From Spirochaetia bacterium (GTDB lineage: Bacteria > Spirochaetota > Spirochaetia > Treponematales > Treponemataceae), in the NCBI GenBank assembly GCA_900770075.1, contig CAAGIZ010000007.1:1-10686 (forward strand): a stretch of DNA of 10,686 bases, in the 5' to 3' direction. Positions 6,063 to 10,686 of the stretch are shown one piece after another. Within the stretch, counting starts at the first letter, position 1; each line of letters opens with the position of its first letter. The notes beneath the pieces were generated by a model. That model was not told the DNA's origin and made no database searches. It saw only the letters and a program-made list of their open reading frames with translations. The translations under genes and the position numbers were made by a program.

Positions 6063-7898
6063 TTATGCCTGAAGTTTTGCAAGTTCGTCTTTTACAAACT
6101 GAACTGCTTTTTGAGCGGCTTCCTCTGCAGGAACCAGTTCAGCTTCCTGTGCACTTCTTGGCTTGAATTCAACATTCGGCAGGTTTTTGTCGCCTACTGT
6201 TATTCTGAGTGGAATGCCTATAAGTTCCATGTCGGCAAATTTTACACCAGGGCGTTCGTCACGGTCATCCAAAAGGACTTCGATGCCTGCTTTTGTAAGT
6301 TCCTCGTAAATTTTGTCGGCAGCGTCTTTCATGGCTCCGCTGTATTTTATCGGAACGATGCAAACCTGGAACGGTGCAACAGACATTGGCCAGATTATGC
6401 CTTTTTCGTCGTTGTTTTTTTCGATGATTGAAGCAAGGGTGCGATCTACGCCAATTCCGTAGCAGCCCATGGTTGGTTCAGCAGGTTTTCCGTCTTTTGC
6501 AAGGAAGGTTACGTGCATGGATTTTGTGTATTTGTGTCCCAGTTTGAAGATGTGTCCTAGCTCGTTGCCTTTTCTTGTATAGAAAGTTTCGCCACAGAGA
6601 GGGCATTTGTCGCCTTCTTTTACGGTGCGAACATCGGCATTGATGTATGGAACAAAGTCCCGGAGAGGTTCAACGTGCTTAATGTGGTAACCGTCTTTTC
6701 CTGAACCTGCGATTGCATCGTGCATCTGGGCTTCTCCGTCTTTTACGACAGAATAATCGACTATGAGCGGGCATTTTGCCGTAATTGGACCTACAAAACC
6801 GTGTGGCGCTCCGGCATATTCCATAACTTCTTCTGCTTCTGCAAGAACAACTTCCGATGCTTTGAGGGTTGCTGCAAGTTTTGCTTCGTTTACGTCCAGA
6901 TCGGCACGGATAAGTACGCAGACATAAGAAAGTGGATAGTAATCGCCGGCAGGGTCTTTTACCCTCTTCCATTTGTCTGCACCGTTTGCGCCTGTCATGT
7001 CGAGTGAAGAATTTATTACACGGTAAATGAGCGCTTTGATGAACATTTTTGGCGATTCGTCAAAGAATTTTTCCATGTCTTCGATGGAGAAAACATTTGG
7101 CGTTGCAACCATTTCCACAGGAAGGTCTGTTTTTGAAGATTTTTCGCCTTTTTTGTTTACGCTTTCATCGGATGCACACCAGGCTTTTTCTACGTTGGCT
7201 GCAAAACCGCATTTTTCGTTCGGGCAGATAATCAATGTGTCATCTCCGATTGGGGATTCAACCATGAATTCTTCTGAACCGCTTCCTCCCATTGCGCCAG
7301 AATCTGCACGTACAGGAATAATTTTGAGTCCGAGACGTTTGAAGATGCGGAAATATGCTTTTTCGTAGAGTTTATATGATTCGTCCAAAGATTCGTCATC
7401 GGCATTCATTGTGTAACCGTCAGCCATGATAAATTCACGGCCGCGCATTACTCCATATCTAGGGCGGATTTCGTCACGGTATTTTGTGTTTATCTGGTAG
7501 AGGTTTACAGGTAGCTGTTTGTAGGAACTGAGTCCGTCCCGCACAATGGCCGTAAAGGCTTCTTCTGCAGTGGGAGAAACTACCATGTCCTGTTCGCCGC
7601 GGTTTTTTGCCTTGAGCATCTGTGCACCCATGGTTTCCCAGCGGCCGGATTCTTTCCATAAATCGCCGGGGATTATGACTGTGGGTTTAAATTCGAGGGC
7701 TTCTGCTGTATTGTTCCATTCTTCGCGAATGATTTGTTCCAGTTTGTAGAGTGAACGGAGACCGAGAGGCAGGTAAGTGTAAAGACCGTTTCCAAGTTTG
7801 CGTGTTATTCCTGCCCGGAGCATAAGTTTGTGGCTGGCGATTACGGCTTCGGCCGGTGCTTCTCGCAGCGTTGAGATATAAAATTTAGAAGTTTTCAT
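6063..7898 (-). CDS. proS: Prolyl-tRNA synthetase, bacterial type
   Basis: A 611-residue class II aminoacyl-tRNA synthetase that charges tRNA(Pro) with proline in the cytoplasm. Length and order fit the bacterial ProRS with an inserted editing domain (E. coli has 572 residues). Visible parts are motif 1 and the dimer region (about 25-75), the proline loop VVSPTAEEAF (106-115), motif 2 YRDEIRPRYGVMRGREF (140-156), the editing insertion between motifs 2 and 3 (about 225-400) with VATPNVFSIEDM (264-275) and Lys288, motif 3 GCYGIGVDRTLASI (478-491), and the anticodon-binding domain VAPFQVCIVPI to the end (about 507-611). Cys225, Cys230, Cys432 and Cys435 form two CxxxxC/CxxC-like pairs. The ATG at 7898 begins the conserved MKTSKFYISTLREAP. 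It has no ribosome-binding site, but TATAAA lies 4 nt upstream on the minus strand. It is downstream of pfp and upstream of the exported protein. Confidence 0.96.
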   Translation of the reverse strand: MKTSKFYISTLREAPAEAVIASHKLMLRAGITRKLGNGLYTYLPLGLRSLYKLEQIIREEWNNTAEALEFKPTVIIPGDLWKESGRWETMGAQMLKAKNRGEQDMVVSPTAEEAFTAIVRDGLSSYKQLPVNLYQINTKYRDEIRPRYGVMRGREFIMADGYTMNADDESLDESYKLYEKAYFRIFKRLGLKIIPVRADSGAMGGSGSEEFMVESPIGDDTLIICPNEKCGFAANVEKAWCASDESVNKKGEKSSKTDLPVEMVATPNVFSIEDMEKFFDESPKMFIKALIYRVINSSLDMTGANGADKWKRVKDPAGDYYPLSYVCVLIRADLDVNEAKLAATLKASEVVLAEAEEVMEYAGAPHGFVGPITAKCPLIVDYSVVKDGEAQMHDAIAGSGKDGYHIKHVEPLRDFVPYINADVRTVKEGDKCPLCGETFYTRKGNELGHIFKLGHKYTKSMHVTFLAKDGKPAEPTMGCYGIGVDRTLASIIEKNNDEKGIIWPMSVAPFQVCIVPIKYSGAMKDAADKIYEELTKAGIEVLLDDRDERPGVKFADMELIGIPLRITVGDKNLPNVEFKPRSAQEAELVPAEEAAQKAVQFVKDELAKLQA

Positions 7899-7916
7899 GA
7901 TTTTTATAGTTTATTG

Positions 7917-7960
7917 AAAAAAAAGTTTAGTGGCAACGGTACAGGGGGATGGGCGTTGCC
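7917..7960 (-). terminator. Possible terminator between pfp and proS
   Basis: On the minus strand GGCAACG (7960-7954) pairs with CGTTGCC (7938-7932) over 7 bp, with a 15-nt loop. It is followed after ACTAAAC by eight U (7924-7917). The U tract starts 7 nt away from the stem, which is longer than usual, so activity is uncertain. If real, it separates pfp from proS, whose start lies 19 bp further on. Confidence 0.4.
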
Positions 7961-8084
7961 TACCCACTGCGGCAGGGATTGGAGGGGCGGCGTAGCCGTT
8001 CGGCAATAAGTGGGGGCTGTCCGTTTTTGGACAGCCCCCACTTATTGCCGAATGCAGCGTCAAGCGGAACCCCGGAAAGCCCGG
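7945..8084 (-). repeat. Modular palindromic element, copy C
   Basis: Minus-oriented copy between pfp and proS. Read on the minus strand it has CCGGGCTTTCCGGGGTTCCG (8082-8063), then GCATTC, a central hairpin, and GAACGGCTACGCCGCC. The central stem is perfect over 24 bp (7999-8022 with 8029-8052) with the loop GTTTTT. The tip, GGGGCTGTCC with GGACAGCCCC, equals the tip of the copy B stem, but the basal arms are different. There is no U tract after the stem on either strand, so it is not an ordinary intrinsic terminator. Confidence 0.75.
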
Positions 8085-8140
8085 TTTTATGGCTGGCTGG
8101 TTTCTGAGCTTGTCGAAAGAACCTGCCTGCCATAAAAGCC
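8083..8140. repeat. Long imperfect hairpin in the pfp 3' region
   Basis: TTTTATGGC (8085-8093) pairs with GCCATAAAA (8129-8137). The stem continues past two T-T mismatches through GGC/GCC and GGTT/AACC to TCT/AGA (8103-8105 with 8118-8120), closing a 12-nt loop. On the minus strand the loop region reads TTTCGACAAGCTCAG (8117-8103), which resembles a short palindrome I recall as dispersed in many unrelated bacterial genomes. It directly adjoins copy C and lies 26 bp after the pfp stop. Confidence 0.65.
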
Positions 8141-8165
8141 GCCCAAAAAACTGCATTATTCAGCT

Positions 8166-9392
8166 TTATTTGCAATTCAGGGTCAAATGGCGTGGAAGAC
8201 CGTCTACCATAATCGGGCTGAGTTCGGCCTGAATCAGCGGATGAATGTAGTGGATAAGGTCTTTTGTAACGTGGTCGTCACCAGAAATCCATTCGAGAGG
8301 AACTTTCTTTTCGACATTTGCAATGTCGCGAACGTCGGCAGTTTCGGTGATGCACATATACGGGTCGTCAGAAACGCGTTTAAGGACAACAACCTTGCCT
8401 GTTTCGCCTTCAAATGCTGCTTTTACGGCTGCACCTCCAACGTTGAATGCTTCTGTAATGTCCGTGCGGCTTGAAATATGGGCTGCACAGCGCTGGAGGG
8501 TTGAAAGTTCAATTGCACGGGCCTTTACTCCAAGTTCTGACTGAAGCTTCATTGCAAGGAAACTTGCCGTTCCTGACATCTGCTTGTGACCGAAAGCATC
8601 GACAGAATCCGCATGCTGACCAAGTTCAAATACGTAGCGACCGTCTGGGAGTTTTATACCTTCGGAAACTGCAATTACAACGGACTTACCGGAAGCAGAA
8701 AGCTCTTTTACCCGGGTCATGAACATATCGATGTTGAAAGGTTTTTCCGGGAGATAAATAAGGTCTACGCCTTCGCAGTCGTCAGATTTTGCAAGGGCTG
8801 CAGCAGCAGTAAGCCAGCCGGCATTGCGACCCATTACCTCCACAACGGTTACTGTCGGATAGTCATAAACCAGACCGTCGCGGATTATTTCCTTCATTGT
8901 GGAAGCGATGAACTTTGCAGCAGAACCAAAACCCGGTGTGTGGTCTGTTATGGCAAGATCGTTGTCGATGGTTTTTGGAACGCCGATAAAGCGGATTGGG
9001 CTTTTTACTTCTTCAGCATACTGGGAAAGCTTTGCAATGGTGTCCATGGAATCGTTTCCGCCGATGTAGAAGAAATATTCAATTTCCAGTTCTTTTAATA
9101 TAGTAAAGATTTTTTCGTAAGTTGCCTTGTCAGAAGCGACATCCGGCAGCTTGTAGCGGCATGAACCCAAATAAGAAGACGGAGTACGCTTTAAAAGGTC
9201 AATTTCCATGGTTGAACGGATTTTCTGGGACAAATCGACATATTGACGGTCTAAAAGTCCCTTTATGCCGTGAAGCATTCCATATACTTTTTTAGCCCCC
9301 CGATCCCGTGCCGTCTGATAAACACCGGCCAGCGATGAGTTGATAACCGAAGTAGGACCGCCGGACTGACCGACAATTACATTTCCAATCAT
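8166..9392 (-). CDS. pfp: Pyrophosphate-dependent 6-phosphofructokinase
   Basis: A 408-residue cytoplasmic enzyme that interconverts fructose 6-phosphate plus PPi and fructose 1,6-bisphosphate plus Pi. The phosphate-loop start VGQSGGPTSVINSSLAG (7-23), YIGGNDSMDT (109-118), VPKTIDND (138-145) and VEVMGRNAGW (184-193) give the PFK-A fold. Asp114, in place of the Gly of GGDGS, and Lys140, in PKTIDND instead of GTIDND, are the residues that mark PPi rather than ATP use. The first-position Asn113 in GGND instead of GGDD is a variant. ATG at 9392 is preferred: GGAG lies exactly 6 nt upstream (minus strand) and the conserved domain starts at once. In-frame TTG 9413 and ATG 9404 lie upstream and would put the ribosome-binding site inside the coding region. 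It supplies reversible, ATP-saving glycolysis, as is common in treponemes. Whether it is the only PFK of the organism cannot be seen. Confidence 0.93.
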   Translation of the reverse strand: MIGNVIVGQSGGPTSVINSSLAGVYQTARDRGAKKVYGMLHGIKGLLDRQYVDLSQKIRSTMEIDLLKRTPSSYLGSCRYKLPDVASDKATYEKIFTILKELEIEYFFYIGGNDSMDTIAKLSQYAEEVKSPIRFIGVPKTIDNDLAITDHTPGFGSAAKFIASTMKEIIRDGLVYDYPTVTVVEVMGRNAGWLTAAAALAKSDDCEGVDLIYLPEKPFNIDMFMTRVKELSASGKSVVIAVSEGIKLPDGRYVFELGQHADSVDAFGHKQMSGTASFLAMKLQSELGVKARAIELSTLQRCAAHISSRTDITEAFNVGGAAVKAAFEGETGKVVVLKRVSDDPYMCITETADVRDIANVEKKVPLEWISGDDHVTKDLIHYIHPLIQAELSPIMVDGLPRHLTLNCK

Positions 9393-9402
9393 AAATTTCT
9401 CC
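9393..9402 (-). promoter_or_regulatory. Ribosome-binding site deciding the pfp start
   Basis: On the minus strand the sequence is TGGAGAAATTTATG: GGAG with a 6-nt spacer before the ATG at 9392. It excludes the two upstream in-frame start codons. Confidence 0.8.
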
Positions 9403-9527
9403 ATTTTTTGCAAAATTTAGGGAGCATGGCAAACTTAATTTGACTTATGTTTGCACGACTTCCAAAACTTAAAATCAATCTTCTATTATGATACCACTAA
9501 AATTTAATAATAGAAACATAAAATAAA

Positions 9528-9556
9528 ATTTTAAAGTTTGAAATGGGTTAAGTAAA
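9528..9556 (-). promoter_or_regulatory. Candidate pfp promoter
   Basis: On the minus strand TTTACT (9556-9551, four of six) and TAAAAT (9533-9528, five of six) are spaced by 17 bp. The transcript would start near 9521 and have a leader of about 130 nt before pfp. The area is very AT-rich, so other hexamers (for example CATAAT further downstream) could serve instead. Confidence 0.4.
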
Positions 9557-9631
9557 GGTTAAATCGGCAAATAAAACGGCAAAAGCGAACTGTTAGATAG
9601 AACGTGAGCAAGTTTAAGGAAATTTTTGGAG

Positions 9632-9737
9632 CCCATCCCCGGTCTAACCGGCTTTCCGCAGTTCCGCTTTCGCTCCATTCCTCAAAAAGAGGCAGAGCCT
9701 CTTTTTGAGGAACGCTTCGCGCTGCTCCAATCCGGGC
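9632..9737 (+). repeat. Modular palindromic element, copy D
   Basis: Plus-oriented copy: CCGGCTTTCCGCAGTTCCGC (9648-9667) and CTTTCGCTCCATTC, a central hairpin, then GAACGCTTCGCGCTGCTC and CAATCCGGGC. The central stem TTCCTCAAAAAGAGGC (9678-9693) pairs perfectly over 16 bp with 9697-9712 around an AGA triloop. The small right hairpin is here CGC-TTC-GCG, where copies A-C have CGGC-NNN-GCCG, so both stem sides changed together. Confidence 0.78.
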
Positions 9738-9780
9738 TAAGTCATCAGGCTAAGCTCGCCGTGCGCTGAGTTTGCGTTAG

Positions 9781-9906
9781 GGGCTGTAGTGGCGGCTCCC
9801 CATGGCGGAGCCGTTCCGAAGCGAATGAAATGAGCGAAGGAATGAAGCGCGTAAGACGCGGAACCACGAAAGACCCGACCGGCCACTTTGCGGCCGGGAA
9901 CGCCCG
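9781..9906 (-). repeat. Modular palindromic element, copy E
   Basis: Minus-oriented copy 43 bp from copy D, giving an inverted pair. It shares GGCGGAGCCGTTCC (9804-9817) and AAGACCCGACC (9870-9880) with copy A. Its upstream hairpin is CCGGCC/GGCCGG (9879-9884 with 9892-9897) in the place of CCGCCGC/GCGGCGG in A. Its left hairpin is CGCGT-CTT-ACGCG (9848-9860). An extra hairpin GGCTCC/GGAGCC (9794-9799 with 9807-9812) lies at the right end. The central stem is degenerate, with only TTCC/GGAA clearly pairing. Confidence 0.72.
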
Positions 9907-9987
9907 TAAAAATAGCGGTAAGGGGTAGAAAATTGGTGGTTTTTACGAAAAAAAACACAAGATGTTCACTGTTAAAATAAAAAAAAT

Positions 9988-9996
9988 TGTTATAAG
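9988..9996 (+). promoter_or_regulatory. Extended -10 promoter of the candidate small RNA
   Basis: TG-T-TATAAG (9988-9996) is an extended -10 element (TGn plus five of six of TATAAT). It predicts a transcription start near 10003, right before the first base-paired stretch of the RNA at 10006. No good -35 is seen at 17 bp; TTCACT (9965-9970) lies 20 bp upstream. Confidence 0.5.
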
Positions 9997-10002
9997 TTTA
10001 AA

Positions 10003-10114
10003 GTGTTCTGCGGCAGTAAAAATTCGTAAAGTCTTACCAGCTAAAAACGTTCTTTTAGAATCTGCTGCAGAATCAGGGCTTTGGATAAGTTTTATCTCTT
10101 AGCCCGTTTTTTTT
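10003..10114 (+). ncRNA. Candidate structured small RNA
   Basis: About 112 nt between the repeat pair D/E and the convergent phosphatase gene. TTCTGCGGCAG (10006-10016) pairs with CTGCTGCAGAA (10062-10072) over 11 bp with one G-U. It encloses two small hairpins: GTAA-AGTC-TTAC (10026-10037) and CTAAAA-ACGTTC-TTTTAG (10041-10058), giving a three-way junction. An intrinsic terminator follows 3 nt later. An extended -10 box lies at the right distance upstream. It matches no RNA family I recognise (not tRNA, 4.5S, tmRNA or a riboswitch I know). No plus-strand gene follows, so it would be a free RNA and not a leader. An overlapping 46-codon frame (9962-10102) ends inside the terminator stem and has no ribosome-binding site; a small protein is less likely. 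Confidence 0.5.
10076..10114 (+). terminator. Intrinsic terminator of the candidate small RNA
   Basis: GGGCT (10076-10080) pairs with AGCCC (10101-10105). Inside, GGATAA (10083-10088) pairs with TTATCT (10092-10097, one G-U) around a GTT loop, and eight T follow (10107-10114). The T-run faces the plus strand only; the minus-strand phosphatase gene gains no U tract from it. Confidence 0.75.
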
Positions 10115-10129
10115 GGGTAGAGGCGCCTG

Positions 10130-10686
10130 TTATTGCCTGAGATACTTTTCAACAAAATTTTCCAGCGTAAACTTGTCTGAAACTAAAATGCTTTCCCTGC
10201 ACCCTGCGTTTTTTCCTGCCTTTATGTCATTTTCGCTGTCGCCAATCATGTAACTTTCTGAAAGGTCGATGTTAAAATCTTTTGCAGCCTGTAAAATAAG
10301 CCCGGCGTTTGGTTTTCGGCAGTTGCAGTTGCATTTATATTCTGGTCTTTCTCCTGGAAAACCTTTGTCTGTATGGTGCGGACAGAAATAAATTGCGTCC
10401 AGATATGCACCTTCTTTTCCGAGTTCGGTTTCCATTTTGTTGTGGATTTCCTGCAGCTCTTCAAAAGTACAGTCACCTCGTGCGATTACAGGCTGATTTG
10501 TAATGACGATTGCAAGGTAGCCCGATTTGTTGATTTTTTTGACTGCCTCACAGACTCCCGGAAGAAGTTCAAACTGTTCCGGTTTTGTGATAAAGCCGTT
10601 TGCCTTGTTTATCGTTCCGTCGCGGTCTAAGAATACAGCTTTTTGTTTTTGGCTTAAATTTCGTGAATGAACTTTTCCGCTTTTGA
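10130..10686 (-). CDS. Heptose-bisphosphate phosphatase domain, cut by window edge
   Basis: C-terminal 184 residues of a HAD-superfamily IIIA phosphatase of the GmhB type, which removes a phosphate from D-glycero-D-manno-heptose 1,7-bisphosphate for heptose or surface-polysaccharide synthesis. The frame is open to the window edge, so the ATG at 10435 is internal. Motif I is AVFLDRDGTIN (nucleophile and acid Asp) about 16 residues after the edge. Motif II lies in AIVITNQPVIARG, CPHH followed by CNCNCRKPNAG is the zinc-binding loop with the motif III Lys, and MIGDSENDIKAGKNAG is motif IV. Stand-alone GmhB proteins begin only a few residues before motif I. Here KSGKVHSRNLSQKQ precedes it without a start, and NQPVIARG replaces the usual NQSGIARG. 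Both fit the subfamily in which a sugar nucleotidyltransferase is fused to the N-terminus, so the full gene is probably bifunctional. The missing half is outside the window. Confidence 0.86.
   Translation of the reverse strand, partial: KSGKVHSRNLSQKQKAVFLDRDGTINKANGFITKPEQFELLPGVCEAVKKINKSGYLAIVITNQPVIARGDCTFEELQEIHNKMETELGKEGAYLDAIYFCPHHTDKGFPGERPEYKCNCNCRKPNAGLILQAAKDFNIDLSESYMIGDSENDIKAGKNAGCRESILVSDKFTLENFVEKYLRQ

Noticed and set aside
7911..8175. Two overlapping minus-strand frames of 71 and 81 codons between pfp and proS
   Set aside because: They run through copy C and the 8083-8140 hairpin; Pro/Arg-rich translations of GC-rich palindromes with no ribosome-binding site.
9393..9413. 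TTG at 9413 or ATG at 9404 as the pfp start
   Set aside because: The GGAG site lies between them and the ATG at 9392 with ideal 6-nt spacing, and the conserved domain starts directly after 9392.
9737..9958. 73-codon minus-strand frame over copy E
   Set aside because: Consists almost entirely of repeat-element sequence with no start signals; the hairpins explain it.
9962..10102. 46-codon plus-strand frame, Lys-rich, overlapping the candidate small RNA
   Set aside because: No ribosome-binding site, a start upstream of the predicted transcription start, and a stop within the terminator stem. The paired stems explain the sequence better than coding does. Kept open only as the alternative to the RNA.
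10130..10435. Reading the right-edge gene as a complete 101-residue protein
   Set aside because: The frame continues without a stop to the window edge and encodes the HAD motif I (AVFLDRDGTIN) upstream; the ATG at 10435 is internal.

Overview
The window looks like a contig end from a host-associated spirochaete of the Treponema group (gut or rumen type). This is inferred from gene content: a lipoprotein-type sugar-binding protein, a pyrophosphate-type phosphofructokinase, a GerMN-domain membrane protein, and AT-rich spacers holding GC-rich palindromic repeats. No rRNA or other decisive marker is present, so the genus is an inference. The first 20 bases are not biological: they match the 3' end of the Illumina TruSeq read-1 adapter, fused directly to a truncated gene.

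Layout: (1) 21-1148 (+) is the C-terminal part of an ABC-transporter sugar-binding protein, closed by a strong intrinsic terminator. (2) 1231-2001 (+) is a SpoU/TrmH-type RNA 2'-O-methyltransferase. (3) A 304-bp gap holds repeat copy A and a terminator shared with the convergent KdgK-like sugar kinase (2306-3352, -). (4) A divergent intergenic region leads to a membrane-anchored GerMN protein (3612-4634, +) with an in-frame KQD tandem repeat. (5) Repeat copy B and a second terminator separate it from an exported protein of unknown function (4856-5977, -), which lies 85 bp downstream of proS (6063-7898, -). (6) Repeat copy C and a further hairpin separate proS from the PPi-phosphofructokinase gene (8166-9392, -). 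(7) A 737-bp region without a clear protein gene holds the pfp promoter, two repeat copies in inverted orientation (D and E), and a compact candidate small RNA with its own extended -10 box and terminator (about 10003-10114, +). (8) The right edge cuts a HAD-type heptose-bisphosphate phosphatase domain (10130-10686, -), probably the C-terminal half of a nucleotidyltransferase/phosphatase fusion.

Sugar uptake, KDG phosphorylation and PPi-linked glycolysis fit a carbohydrate-fermenting life style, but the genes are mostly single transcription units or pairs and not one pathway operon. The two items most worth following are the candidate small RNA at about 10003-10114 and a five-copy family of modular palindromic elements. 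In that family the flanks are conserved, while the central hairpin arms differ between copies and keep their pairing.
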